Shown here: positions 46,742 through 56,673 of the stretch, piece by piece
How the letters are laid out: each line of letters opens with the position of its first letter
Numbering within the stretch: the first letter of the stretch is position 1
Assembly (NCBI GenBank): GCA_902591775.1
Contig: CACJBW010000003.1
Span: 27,816 to 91,815, forward strand
Direction: 5' to 3'
Length of the DNA stretch: 64,000 nucleotides
DNA from: an uncultured Pelagibacteraceae bacterium
GTDB taxonomy: Bacteria > Pseudomonadota > Alphaproteobacteria > Pelagibacterales > Pelagibacteraceae
The notes under the pieces: generated by a model
Databases searched by the model: none
What the model saw: only the letters and a program-made list of their open reading frames with translations
Told to the model about the DNA's origin: nothing
Made by a program: the position numbers and the translations under genes

Positions 46742-47530
46742 TCAATTAATTTTTGTTTCTAATTTTGCTTCTTTAGATTTTTCTGGATTTGAATTTTCAA
46801 CTTTTAATGCTTCAGTGCCTTTATCAATGGTCGAGTCTTGTGGTGCTTCTTTTTTAGCATTTTGAATTGTTTCTTTTAAAAGTGAGCAATATAAATCAAT
46901 AGATCTTCTAGCGTCATCGTTGCCAGGAATAGGAAAATCAATGCCATCTGGATTAGAATTAGTATCTAGAATTGCAATTATTGGGATACCTAATTTAACA
47001 GACTCTTTAATTGCTAGAGACTCATAATTCGTATCAATTATGAATACTAAATCAGGAATTTTTTTCATTGCTGATATTCCTCCAAGTGATCTTTGTAATT
47101 TGTCTCTTTGCACACTCATTTTTAATAATTCCTTTTTCGTAAAACCCCTGTTCTCAGATTTTAAATCAGATTCTATTTTTTCAAGTTTTTTAATAGAATT
47201 AGAAATTGTTCCCCAATTTGTAAGCATACCTCCTAACCACCTATAATTAACAAAATATTGGTCAGTTTCATTTGCAAGTTCTGCAATTGCTTCTGATGCT
47301 TGTTTTTTAGTTGAAATAAATAATATTTTCCCGCCTGATGAAATTGTTGAATAGACTTTTTCTAAAGCTACTTTTGTTAGCTCAAGAGTTTGTGTTAAGT
47401 CTATTATATGAATAGAGTCTCTTTTTCCAAAAATAAATTTCTTCATTTTTGGATTCCATCTTAAAGTTTTATGGCCAAGATGAACGCCAGCTTCTAATAA
47501 TTGTTCTATTGTAAGATTTGGTATTTTCAT
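46742..47530 (-). CDS. rpsB: 30S ribosomal protein S2
   Basis: 262 aa. LLEAGVHLGHKTLRWNPKM, FGKRDSIHIIDL, RWLGGMLTNW and the C-terminal GNDDARRSIDLY are diagnostic. A Lys/Glu-rich tail of about 35 residues follows. First gene of the long block leading to lpxB. The leader can fold into a pseudoknot covering the GGGA ribosome site, suggesting autoregulation by S2. Confidence 0.96.
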   Translation of the reverse strand: MKIPNLTIEQLLEAGVHLGHKTLRWNPKMKKFIFGKRDSIHIIDLTQTLELTKVALEKVYSTISSGGKILFISTKKQASEAIAELANETDQYFVNYRWLGGMLTNWGTISNSIKKLEKIESDLKSENRGFTKKELLKMSVQRDKLQRSLGGISAMKKIPDLVFIIDTNYESLAIKESVKLGIPIIAILDTNSNPDGIDFPIPGNDDARRSIDLYCSLLKETIQNAKKEAPQDSTIDKGTEALKVENSNPEKSKEAKLETKIN

Positions 47531-47536
47531 ATTTTT

Positions 47537-47598
47537 CCCGGTTATGCCACCACAATTACTGCCTAAAAAGGACCGGAGGTATAAAACCAGAAATTGTG
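47537..47598 (-). ncRNA. Candidate structured leader (pseudoknot) of rpsB
   Basis: On the minus strand a stem forms between 47598-47588 and 47561-47551: three pairs, a 1x1 mismatch and seven pairs (CACAATT with AATTGTG). Inside its 26-base loop, CCGGT (47576-47572) is complementary to ACCGG (47542-47538), which lies after the stem and next to the GGGA ribosome site 6 bases from the rpsB start. Together this is an H-type pseudoknot that would hide the ribosome site. The GC-rich loop stands out in an AT-rich genome. Ribosomal protein S2 autoregulation through leaders is known in other bacteria; the extension to this RNA is inferred. Confidence 0.6.
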
Positions 47599-47623
47599 TG
47601 CGTGTTAATTTAGAAACTATTTA

Positions 47624-47652
47624 CAAAAAAAAAAAGAAAAAACAAGTTTTTT
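47624..47652 (-). terminator. Terminator after dnaE
   Basis: On the minus strand AAAAAA, a CUUG tetraloop and UUUUUU (47652-47637) form a hairpin, followed by C and a run of eleven Ts (47635-47625). It begins right at the dnaE stop codon. The stem is A-U only but the CUUG loop is stabilising and the U-run long, so termination is likely. This would separate the nuo-dnaE block from rpsB. Confidence 0.55.
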
Positions 47653-50600
47653 TTAGAAAACATCAATATTTTGCTCATTTCTCATTAAATTGAGCATTTT
47701 GTGATCTATTTTTCTTTTTTCATTAAGTTGAAAAGACATCCTTTTTTTATCAACTTCAACATCAATTATAACTGTAGTCTTTCCTGAAACCAAACTTAGT
47801 TTATTAATTTTATCAATATCTTCTATATTTTTAATTTTTATTTTTAATTCATTTATTGGCTTATCAATCACCTCTTTCATGGAGAGAATTTTTCTTATAT
47901 TAATTTTCTTTTGTATTTTGTTTTCATCTACATAATTTTTTACCAGAGTAATCATAACTGAGTTACCTTCTATGAGTATCTCTCTATTAATTTCAAAAAT
48001 ATCTGAAAAGACAAACAATTCAAAAACACCAGATAAATCAGAAAATTTAATTATTGCATATGAGGTTCCCTTTTGTGTTTTCTTTTCTTGTACCTTTAGT
48101 ATTGTGCAAGAAATATTTGAACTTAAGATATTTTCATTTGAATTAAATTCCTCATAATCGATGATATTATATTGATTAAAAAGCGATTTATACTGATTTA
48201 AAGGATGATCAGAAATAAAGAAGCCCAAAGTCTCAAATTCTTTTGATAATTTAATATCCAAATTCCAATCTTCTACAATATCTAAATAAGACAAATCATT
48301 TTCTTCTTGAAATAAATCTATTTGGTTTGCTGAATTATTTTCAAAAACATTTTTTGATTTTAAAATAATGTTAGGTATTGAATTATACAAAGATTGTCTA
48401 TTCATATTAAAACTATCAAAAGCTCCTGCTTTTACAAGACCTTCCAACTGTAATTTGTTTATATCTTTAGGGTTAACACGGTTTATAAAGTCTGTTAGGT
48501 CTTTATACTCTCCATTTTTAGTTCTCTCCTCTACAATTTTTGAGATTGCTTCAAATCCAACACTTTTAATAGCTCCTAATGCGTAAAGAAAATTGTTACC
48601 ATCAGAAGAAAAGTCAGCATAGCATTTATTAATATTTGGACGAATTATATTTATACCCAATCTTTTAAGTTCTTCATAAAATTCACTTAATTTTTTTTGG
48701 TTTGAAAGCTCCATCGACATAGAGGCAGCAAAAAATTCATGAGGATAGTATGTTTTTAAAAATGCAGTTTGATATGCTATTATTGCATATGCAGCAGCAT
48801 GGCTTTTATTAAAACCATATTCTGCGAAAGGCTCAATTTTCAAAAAAATACCAGCCGCAATATCTTTGCTAATTCCATTTTTATAAGCTCCCTCAACAAA
48901 TCTCTCTTTTTGTTTTTCAAGTTCTGCTCTTTTTTTTTTACCCATAGCTCTTCTCAATATGTCTGCTTCTCCTGCAGTAAACCCAGATAATACTTGGGCG
49001 ATTTGCATAACTTGCTCTTGATAAATAATAACCCCATAAGTTGGTTTTAAAATTTTCTCTAATTTAGGATGTAAATAGTCAGGTTCTTTATTCCCATGTT
49101 TGCAATCGTTATAAATAGGTATATTGCTCATAGGACCAGGTCTATATAAAGCAACTAATGCTATAATGTCCTCCAAATGATTAGGTCTCATGTTGATTAA
49201 AGCATCTTTCATGCCTGAGCTTTCTAGTTGAAATAATCCAACTGTTTTACCACTAGACAAAAGTTTAAATACTTTTTGATCTTCATAATTAATGTTTTCA
49301 ATTTTAAAATTTGGATGCTTTTTTTCTACAAGTTTTTGAGTCTTATTAATTACTGTTAACGTTTTTAGTCCCAAGAAATCAAATTTAACTAATCCAGCAT
49401 TTTCTGCTGAATACATATCAAATTGCGTAGAAGGAAGTAATAAATCTGCTGAAGAGTCCTTATATAAAGGGACAGTTTCCGTTAATTTTTTGTCTGCTAT
49501 AACAACACCAGCTGCATGAGTTGCAACATTTCTATTTAACCCTTCAAGTTTTAATGACAACTCGATTAAACGACTAACTCTTTTATCTTCATTAATCAAT
49601 TTTTGTAATCTTGGCTCTACATTTATACTTTCTTGTAACGTTAATGGTCTAGATGGATCAAAAGGTATCATTTTACAGATACTATCTATAAAACCATATG
49701 GCAACCCTAACACACGTCCAACATCTCTTATTACCATTCTAGCTTTAAGTTTTCCAAATGTTATAATGTGAGCAACACTATCTTTATATTTGGTTGTTAA
49801 ATATTTAAAAACCTTATCTCTTTTTTCCTCACAAAAATCTATATCAAAATCTGGCATAGAAATCCTATCAGGGTTTAAAAATCTCTCAAAGATTAAATTG
49901 AATTTTATTGGATCAACATCTGTTATTGATAGACACCAAGCGACAAGTGATCCTGCTCCCGATCCTCTTCCAGGTCCAACTGGTATGTTATTACTTTTTG
50001 CCCATCTTATATAATCTGAAACAATTAAAAAATATCCTGAATAATTCATTTCAGTTATAATTTTTATTTCATGATTTAATCTATCTTCATAGGTTTGTTT
50101 AATTTTAACATTTTTTGATATTTTTTTTATTAACTCTGGATCATTTTTGAATTTTTCTTCCAGTCCCTCGAGGGAATCATTTTTTAATTTATCATCAATA
50201 TTTAATGTATTTGCGCTAATGTTAGGGAGTATAGGTTTGGAGGGAATAGGTCTAAAATCACATCTATAAGGTAAATTATAATTATTTTCTAATGCTTCAG
50301 GTAAATCTTTAAAAATATCTGACATTTCAGATGAAGATTTAAAATAATGATTATTAGATAATTTTAATCTTTTTTGATCATTAATGTAAGTTTTTTGTCC
50401 AATACACATTAAAGCATCGTGTGCATCATGCATTTCTTTATCTAAATAGTAAACCTCATTAGTTGCGATGATTGGTATTTTATATTTTTTTGATAAATTA
50501 AGATTGAAGATTTCAAACTCTTTTTCATTTTTGTCACCATGTCTTTGAATTTCTAAATAAAAATTTTCTTTAAAATTATCATTTAATAGCGTTATTAATT

Positions 50601-51057
50601 GATCTAATTCTTCAATTAAGCCTTTATTGAAAATATTACCAATCAAATTACTAACTGCTCCAGAAAGAACAATTAAACCCTCACTATTTTTTATTAAATC
50701 ATCAATAGAGCAATGCGGTTGATCATTATCTGTATTTTCTAAATAAGCTATTGAAGAAAGTTCAATTAAGTTTTTATAGCCAACATAATTTTTTGCTATA
50801 AGTGGAATAACCCCATAAGTATTTTTAAATCTAAATTGAACTTGTGATCCAATGATTGGTTGTGTTCCTACAGATGAAATATTTTCAGAAAATTCTAACG
50901 CACCCGATAAATTAAAAGTATCACTTAAACCTACTGATTGTATATTATTTTTCTTACAATATTCTTTAAGATTTTCAATTTTTAATGCACCCTCACAAAT
51001 TGAATACTGAGAATGAATTTTAATTTGATTAAAAGATTTTTTTTTAGGCTGTAGCAT
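47653..51057 (-). CDS. dnaE: DNA polymerase III alpha subunit
   Basis: 1134 aa from the ATG at 51057; an ATG at 51081 would add 8 residues and overlap lolD more, and cannot be excluded. Order: PHP domain (IHSQYSICEGALKI), polymerase core with GPGRGSGAGSLVAW and the catalytic Asp pair in MPDFDIDF, helix-hairpin-helix (FNKSHAAAYA region and beyond) and an OB fold (VQEKKTQKGTSYAIIKFSD). It is the replicative polymerase. In the PHP domain the first His of the usual HxxxH-like start is Gln here. Overlaps lolD by 14 bp and ends the nuo-dnaE block. Confidence 0.95.
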   Translation of the reverse strand: MLQPKKKSFNQIKIHSQYSICEGALKIENLKEYCKKNNIQSVGLSDTFNLSGALEFSENISSVGTQPIIGSQVQFRFKNTYGVIPLIAKNYVGYKNLIELSSIAYLENTDNDQPHCSIDDLIKNSEGLIVLSGAVSNLIGNIFNKGLIEELDQLITLLNDNFKENFYLEIQRHGDKNEKEFEIFNLNLSKKYKIPIIATNEVYYLDKEMHDAHDALMCIGQKTYINDQKRLKLSNNHYFKSSSEMSDIFKDLPEALENNYNLPYRCDFRPIPSKPILPNISANTLNIDDKLKNDSLEGLEEKFKNDPELIKKISKNVKIKQTYEDRLNHEIKIITEMNYSGYFLIVSDYIRWAKSNNIPVGPGRGSGAGSLVAWCLSITDVDPIKFNLIFERFLNPDRISMPDFDIDFCEEKRDKVFKYLTTKYKDSVAHIITFGKLKARMVIRDVGRVLGLPYGFIDSICKMIPFDPSRPLTLQESINVEPRLQKLINEDKRVSRLIELSLKLEGLNRNVATHAAGVVIADKKLTETVPLYKDSSADLLLPSTQFDMYSAENAGLVKFDFLGLKTLTVINKTQKLVEKKHPNFKIENINYEDQKVFKLLSSGKTVGLFQLESSGMKDALINMRPNHLEDIIALVALYRPGPMSNIPIYNDCKHGNKEPDYLHPKLEKILKPTYGVIIYQEQVMQIAQVLSGFTAGEADILRRAMGKKKRAELEKQKERFVEGAYKNGISKDIAAGIFLKIEPFAEYGFNKSHAAAYAIIAYQTAFLKTYYPHEFFAASMSMELSNQKKLSEFYEELKRLGINIIRPNINKCYADFSSDGNNFLYALGAIKSVGFEAISKIVEERTKNGEYKDLTDFINRVNPKDINKLQLEGLVKAGAFDSFNMNRQSLYNSIPNIILKSKNVFENNSANQIDLFQEENDLSYLDIVEDWNLDIKLSKEFETLGFFISDHPLNQYKSLFNQYNIIDYEEFNSNENILSSNISCTILKVQEKKTQKGTSYAIIKFSDLSGVFELFVFSDIFEINREILIEGNSVMITLVKNYVDENKIQKKINIRKILSMKEVIDKPINELKIKIKNIEDIDKINKLSLVSGKTTVIIDVEVDKKRMSFQLNEKRKIDHKMLNLMRNEQNIDVF

Positions 51058-51727
51058 TGATGATTTGTATATTACCATCATTCATCACAATTTTACAATC
51101 TGCCATATTTGCAAAATACCTATTGTGGGTTGCAAAAATAATGATCCTATTTTTATTTTTTAAATTAAAAAGCATTTTGAAGATAAGCTTAGCATTATCA
51201 GAATCTAGACTACCAGTAGGCTCATCAGCTAATATAATATCAGGATCGTTAATTAATGCCCTTGCGATTGCAATACGTTGATTTTCTCCTCCAGATAACT
51301 CATTTGGAAAATGGTTTATTCTAGATGACATACCTACATTTTTTATCAATTTTTTTGCAAGTTCAATAGATTTTTGTTTTTCTTTAGAAATCAGTAAATT
51401 AGGTAAATAAACATTTTCTAAAGCTGTAAAATCTGACAATAGGTTTTTGTCTTGATAGATAATACCTATTTTCTTTGCTCTAATTAAATCATTTTCAACT
51501 TTATTATTTGATTTTATTTTATTGCTGTTTATTTCAATTGAACCTGCTGTTGGGTTATCGATCAATGATAATAAATTGAGCAAAGTTGATTTTCCTGATC
51601 CAGATGGTCCAATAATAGAATAAGTTTTTCCAGGTTCAAAATTAAATGAAATATCATCTAAAACTTTTATAGACTTATTTTTCTCATATTTTTTTGTTAA
51701 ATTTTTTATTTTAATAAAATTATTCAT
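51044..51727 (-). CDS. lolD: Lipoprotein-releasing ABC transporter ATPase
   Basis: 227 aa. Walker [10 protein letters not shown] (40-48), signature LSGGENQR, Walker B ILADEPTGSLD and the LolD/MacB-type FATHN switch. It powers release of lipoproteins from the inner membrane with LolC, which it overlaps by 8 bp. Confidence 0.94.
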   Translation of the reverse strand: MNNFIKIKNLTKKYEKNKSIKVLDDISFNFEPGKTYSIIGPSGSGKSTLLNLLSLIDNPTAGSIEINSNKIKSNNKVENDLIRAKKIGIIYQDKNLLSDFTALENVYLPNLLISKEKQKSIELAKKLIKNVGMSSRINHFPNELSGGENQRIAIARALINDPDIILADEPTGSLDSDNAKLIFKMLFNLKNKNRIIIFATHNRYFANMADCKIVMNDGNIQIINATA

Positions 51728-52931
51728 ACTTAAGAGTTTTAACGGTATCTAAAGAAGATGCTTTAGAAGCTGGATAAATCGATACTAAAATTGTAGCAAA
51801 TATTGAACAAAGAGAGATTATTATTATTGAATTTATATTTATTTCAGAAGGCAACGTATTTAAAATATAAATATCTTCTGGGAAAAGAGAAATACCAAAT
51901 ATATTTGAAATAAATTGTCTAATACTTTCTACATAAATAGAAAAAAGGGTGCCAACAACTACTCCAAATAATGTCGCCGATGTTCCTATAAAAAAACCCA
52001 CCAAAAAGAAGATTTTTTTTATCGATTTGCTTGATACCCCAATTGATTTTAAGATACCTATGTCTCTTGTTTTATTTTTAACTAAAATTGTAAGTCCAGA
52101 TATTATATTAAAAGCTGCAACAATAATTATCAAAGAAAGTATTATAAACATTACATTTCTTTCTACTTTTAAAGCTGAAAATAATGATTTATTCATATCT
52201 GACCAAGTATAAACTAGTGAATCTGGAAACTGGATTTTTAAATTTTTTTTATGAATTTCTATATTTTTTGGATCTTTAAAATAAAATTCTAAGAACCTAT
52301 CTTCTTTATTCTTATTAAAAAAACTCTCAAGTGTTTCTAAATTTATATATGCAATATTTTCATTATAGTCTGACAAACCACTGTCAAAAATTGATACTAT
52401 TTTAAAGTTTTTTTGCTTGGGAAGTGTGCCTACTAAAGTTTGAATTCCAGCGGGAGAAATAACTGTAATAGTATCACCTATTTCAACATTTAAATTAAAG
52501 CTCAGTTCTTTACCAATTGAAATATTATTTTCATTTAAGTTTTGCGATCCAAAAAATTCCTTATTTTTAACTATTTGAAGATTTCTAAAATCACTTTCTA
52601 AATATCCTTTTAAAAAGACACCCTTTGTAATATTTTTATTCAATATTACTGCTTCTCCATCATTTGAAACTATATTTTTTGCCTGATCTAAATCTTGAAT
52701 ATATTTCAATGGTTTATTTTCTGCTTGAACTACCGCATGAGCATTAAAACCTACAATTTTAGTTATTAGCTCAGTTCTAAAACCATTCATTACTGACATA
52801 ACAATGATTAGAACTGCAACCCCTAATGAAATACCGATAAAAGAAAAAATTGAGATAATGTTTAAAAAACCATCATTTTTTCTGGTCCTTAAAAACCTAA
52901 ATGTAACCTCTCTTTCTAACTGTGAGATCAA
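51720..52931 (-). CDS. lolC: Lipoprotein-releasing ABC transporter permease (LolC/LolE family)
   Basis: 403 aa. First membrane helix at about 24-50 (ISLGVAVLIIVMSVMNGFR), a large periplasmic domain, then three C-terminal helices with the FtsX domain (KTRDIGILKSIGVSS and YPASKASSLD). Only one such gene is present, so it probably forms a homodimer, as in LolF-type systems, in place of LolC plus LolE. Overlaps proS by 4 bp and lolD by 8 bp. Confidence 0.93.
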   Translation of the reverse strand: MISQLEREVTFRFLRTRKNDGFLNIISIFSFIGISLGVAVLIIVMSVMNGFRTELITKIVGFNAHAVVQAENKPLKYIQDLDQAKNIVSNDGEAVILNKNITKGVFLKGYLESDFRNLQIVKNKEFFGSQNLNENNISIGKELSFNLNVEIGDTITVISPAGIQTLVGTLPKQKNFKIVSIFDSGLSDYNENIAYINLETLESFFNKNKEDRFLEFYFKDPKNIEIHKKNLKIQFPDSLVYTWSDMNKSLFSALKVERNVMFIILSLIIIVAAFNIISGLTILVKNKTRDIGILKSIGVSSKSIKKIFFLVGFFIGTSATLFGVVVGTLFSIYVESIRQFISNIFGISLFPEDIYILNTLPSEININSIIIISLCSIFATILVSIYPASKASSLDTVKTLKYE

Positions 52932-54256
52932 TTTGATTTAGCTTTTAAAATTTGTGACACAACTCCTTCGATATTTAATTTTTGAGTTTCTCCATTAATT
53001 TCTTTAAACTCAAATAAATCTCCATCGGTTTGATTTCCCAAAATCAACTGATAAGGAATGCCAATTAAATTAAATTTCCTTATTTTTGCAGAAATATTTT
53101 CTTCAGTATCATCTATGATGGCATCTATATTTTTAGACTTTAAATATTCAGATATTTTGTTAGATTTTTCTAAATTTGTTGTATCATTTTTTTTAATCAT
53201 TGGAATTATTGCACAATGATAAGGAGCAACTGATATTGGCCATTTCATTATTCCATCTTTATCGTTGTATTTAGCCTCAATTATGGCACCTACCAATCTT
53301 GATACACCTATTCCATAAGATCCCATTTTAACAAATTCTTTTTTACCATTAAAATCTACTGCAGCATTCATTGGTTTTGAATATTTATCTCCAAAATAGA
53401 ATATATGACCTACCTCTATTCCTTTTGTATTTACTCTAAATTCTTCTGGAACTACTTTTTCAAATTCTTTCTGGTCAAACTTCTCATCTGTAACAGAATA
53501 AAATTTTTCATATTGCTGTCGTAAATCAGTAAGCGAATTTTTTTCTAATAAAGTAGATGAGCTATTCACATCAAATATCCTTTTATCTGTATAAATTTTA
53601 CTTTCCCCAGTATCAGCGAGAATTATAAATTCATGGGAAAGATTTCCACCAATAGGCCCAGTATCTGCTGCCATAGGTATTGCTGATAAATTTAATCTTT
53701 TAAAAGTTCTTAAATATGAAAGGAAAAATTTATTATAGGAAAAAAGAGCTTCGTCATCATTTAAATCGAAAGAGTAAGCATCTTTCATATAAAACTCCCT
53801 ACACCTCATAATTCCAAATCTTGGTCTTAATTCGTCTCTAAATTTCCATTGAATATGATATAATAGCTGTGGAAGGGATTTGTAAGATTTAATACTTGAT
53901 CTAAATATTTCTGTAACTAATTCTTCATTAGTCGGACCATATAACATTTCTCTATTTTGTCGGTCTTTAATACGCAACATCTCTTCCCCATAATCATCAT
54001 ATCTTCCACTTTCTTTCCAAATCTCTGATGATTGAATTGTCGGCATCAAAATTTCCTGAACACCAATTCTATCCTGCTCCTCTCTAACAATTTGCTCTAT
54101 TTTTTTCATGACTTTAAAACCAAGTGGTAACCATGAATATATCCCAGCTGATGATTGCTTAATCATTCCAACCCTTAACATAAGCTGGTGAGATTTAATT
54201 GTAGCTTCAGTGGGATTATTTTTAAGAATTGGTACAAATGATTTTGAAAAATACAT
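52928..54256 (-). CDS. proS: Prolyl-tRNA synthetase (short form)
   Basis: 442 aa class II synthetase: motif 1 GIYSWLPLGFKVMKKIE, motif 2 KFRDELRPRFGIMRCREFYMKD, motif 3 SYGIGVSRLVGAI, then the anticodon domain. It lacks the roughly 180-residue editing insertion between motifs 2 and 3 found in the E. coli enzyme. This is the normal alphaproteobacterial form. 8 bp after rnj. Confidence 0.95.
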   Translation of the reverse strand: MYFSKSFVPILKNNPTEATIKSHQLMLRVGMIKQSSAGIYSWLPLGFKVMKKIEQIVREEQDRIGVQEILMPTIQSSEIWKESGRYDDYGEEMLRIKDRQNREMLYGPTNEELVTEIFRSSIKSYKSLPQLLYHIQWKFRDELRPRFGIMRCREFYMKDAYSFDLNDDEALFSYNKFFLSYLRTFKRLNLSAIPMAADTGPIGGNLSHEFIILADTGESKIYTDKRIFDVNSSSTLLEKNSLTDLRQQYEKFYSVTDEKFDQKEFEKVVPEEFRVNTKGIEVGHIFYFGDKYSKPMNAAVDFNGKKEFVKMGSYGIGVSRLVGAIIEAKYNDKDGIMKWPISVAPYHCAIIPMIKKNDTTNLEKSNKISEYLKSKNIDAIIDDTEENISAKIRKFNLIGIPYQLILGNQTDGDLFEFKEINGETQKLNIEGVVSQILKAKSN

Positions 54257-54264
54257 TTTAATAT

Positions 54265-55923
54265 TTAAATTCTTACCAAGTTTATATTTGTTAATGGTTT
54301 TTTCCCAGTTTTTTCTTTTGAAAATTTACGACAAGTTATTTTAAGAGCATCTATTAGATTATCTTGTTGTTTTGCATTGTTTAATGAAAATGTTTTAACA
54401 GTTCTTTCTATTTCTTCCTCTAATCCATAAATAAACTCATCATTCTCGTATACTGGTAGACCTCTAAAAGTGACCAAAGGTTTATTGTGAATGTTACCTT
54501 TAGGTGTAATCATAATTGTAGCTTCTAAAAATCCATTTGATGAAATATTTCTTCTTTCTTTGATTGATCTAGAATCTTCTTCCACTGGGACACTTCCATC
54601 TAAATAAACTCTTCCACTTGGCGCTTTATCATAAACCTCTGGTTTTTCTCCAGGATACAACTTAACAATATCTCCATTCTCTACTTGAACTGGGTATTTA
54701 ACTTGCATTTCTTTAGCAAATTCTATGTGTTCAATCATATGTCTGTGTTCTCCGTGAACTGGAATAACGGCTTTTGGCCTAACCCAATTATACATATCCC
54801 TTAAGTCTTCACGGTTGGGATGACCAGATACATGAATATATTCATTATCTTCGGATATAACTTCAATACCTTCTTTAACCAAATTATTGTGGAGCTTATA
54901 TAACTTCTTTTCATTTCCAGGTATAATTTTTGAGGAAAAAACTACAGCATCATTTCTTTCTATATAGACATCCGGGTGAGTATATTTAACTATCCTATTC
55001 ATAGCCCCCATTGGTTCTCCTTGACTTCCAGTGCACAAGTAAACAATTTTTTCTCTAGATATATTTTTTGCATCTCTTGAATCTATAGGATCAATTACAT
55101 TTTTAAGATATCCACATTGTCTTGCTGCTTTAAATATTCTGTGCATTGATCTTCCAACTAGTGAAATATGTCTTCCTGTTTGCTCTGCACAATAAAAAAC
55201 AGTTTCCATCCTAGCTACATTAGATGCAAATGAAGTAACGATTATTCTTTTTTTTAATCTTTCAAAAACTTTAAGTAAATTTTTACGCACATCAAGTTCA
55301 GACCCTGCTCTACCTGCACTAAATACATTTGTAGAGTCGCATATCATAGCTAATACGCCCTCATTACCTATTTCTTTTAATCTCTTAGAGTTTATGTTTC
55401 CACCTATTAAAGGATCTGGATCACATTTCCAATCTCCAGTATGTAGTATATTTCCTGCTGGTGTTTGTATTCTAAGACCATTGGGTTCTAATATTGAATG
55501 AGTAAGTGTAACAAACTCTATTTTAAAGGGATCTAGATTAATTGTACTATTAAGTTCTACTATTTTTAAATATCCAGTTATATCAATTTTTTTTTCTTTA
55601 AATTTTTCAGTGATTAATACTGAAGTAAAAGGTGTAGCATAAATTTTACATTTTAATTTTGGCCAAACATGAGCAATAGCTCCAATATGATCTTCATGTG
55701 CATGTGTTAGAACTATGCCTAGCAAATCATCTTTTTTATCTATTATAAATCCTGGATCTGGATATATGATATCAACACCAGGTACTGTATCGTCTGCAAA
55801 TGTAACACCAACGTCAACTATAATCCATTTTTGATTGTCTGGCTTACCATATGCAAATAGGTTCATGTTCATTCCTATTTCACCAGATCCTCCTAGAGGA
55901 CAAAATAATAATTCATCTTTCAT
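54265..55923 (-). CDS. rnj: Ribonuclease J
   Basis: 552 aa metallo-beta-lactamase/beta-CASP nuclease. Metal motif HAHEDH (74-79), LHTGDWKCDPDP, CDSTNVFSAG, GSQGEPMGAM and the beta-CASP HVSGHPNREDLRDM and PVHGEHRHM. It has 5'-exo and endonuclease activity on RNA. Position between coaX and proS is conserved in alphaproteobacteria. Confidence 0.93.
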   Translation of the reverse strand: MKDELLFCPLGGSGEIGMNMNLFAYGKPDNQKWIIVDVGVTFADDTVPGVDIIYPDPGFIIDKKDDLLGIVLTHAHEDHIGAIAHVWPKLKCKIYATPFTSVLITEKFKEKKIDITGYLKIVELNSTINLDPFKIEFVTLTHSILEPNGLRIQTPAGNILHTGDWKCDPDPLIGGNINSKRLKEIGNEGVLAMICDSTNVFSAGRAGSELDVRKNLLKVFERLKKRIIVTSFASNVARMETVFYCAEQTGRHISLVGRSMHRIFKAARQCGYLKNVIDPIDSRDAKNISREKIVYLCTGSQGEPMGAMNRIVKYTHPDVYIERNDAVVFSSKIIPGNEKKLYKLHNNLVKEGIEVISEDNEYIHVSGHPNREDLRDMYNWVRPKAVIPVHGEHRHMIEHIEFAKEMQVKYPVQVENGDIVKLYPGEKPEVYDKAPSGRVYLDGSVPVEEDSRSIKERRNISSNGFLEATIMITPKGNIHNKPLVTFRGLPVYENDEFIYGLEEEIERTVKTFSLNNAKQQDNLIDALKITCRKFSKEKTGKKPLTNINLVRI

Positions 55924-55929
55924 ATTTTT

Positions 55930-56670
55930 TTAATTTATAGCTACTCTTAAGATACCTTTAATTGTTAAATTTTTATCAACCGTTTTAATACCTTTAATTG
56001 ATGATTTAAATAAGTGTGCAAATCCACCTGTAAGTATAATTTTAAACTTCTTTCTAGTTTGTTTTAAAATAAGTTTAATTATATTTTCAATTAAACCAGT
56101 ATAACCATGATAAAAACCAGCTCTTACAGCACTTTTAGTGTTTTTGCCAATGACATTTGCTGTCTTTTCTAGCTTAATTTTAGGTATTAAAGAGGCTTTA
56201 TCTATTAAATTTTTCAATGAAAGTTCCACACCAGGTGCTAAAACACCGCCGATATAATCTTTTTTAATAACAATATCAAAATTGGTAGCCGTTCCAAAAT
56301 CAACTATAATATAATTTAACCTACTATCGATAACTGCGATCGCATTTGCTAAACGATCAGAACCAATTTGTTTTCTATTAACTTTTATATTGATAAATTT
56401 TTTTAAATTACATGTTTTTAATTCGACACAGTTCAATTTAGTAATTTCTTTAATGGTTTTTTTTATTATTTTATAAGAGTTAGGGACAACCGAGCTAAAA
56501 AGTATTTTTTTAAGTTTAGAATTATATTTTCTTAAAAATGATAATTTTTTATTGATAAATTTTTTATTTAAATTTTTCTTATAAATTTTAATATTTTTGA
56601 TTAATTTTAAGTTGTTATTAAATAAACAAATTTTAATCGCAGTGTTACCAATATCACCAATTAAATACAT
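55930..56670 (-). CDS. coaX: Type III pantothenate kinase
   Basis: 246 aa. Phosphate-binding DIGNTAIK (6-13), GSDRLANAIA, the catalytic DFGTATNFD and GGVLAPGV. It starts coenzyme A synthesis and, unlike CoaA, is insensitive to CoA feedback. Next to birA (3-bp gap), the classic coaX-birA pairing. Confidence 0.94.
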   Translation of the reverse strand: MYLIGDIGNTAIKICLFNNNLKLIKNIKIYKKNLNKKFINKKLSFLRKYNSKLKKILFSSVVPNSYKIIKKTIKEITKLNCVELKTCNLKKFINIKVNRKQIGSDRLANAIAVIDSRLNYIIVDFGTATNFDIVIKKDYIGGVLAPGVELSLKNLIDKASLIPKIKLEKTANVIGKNTKSAVRAGFYHGYTGLIENIIKLILKQTRKKFKIILTGGFAHLFKSSIKGIKTVDKNLTIKGILRVAIN

Positions 56671-56673
56671 ATA

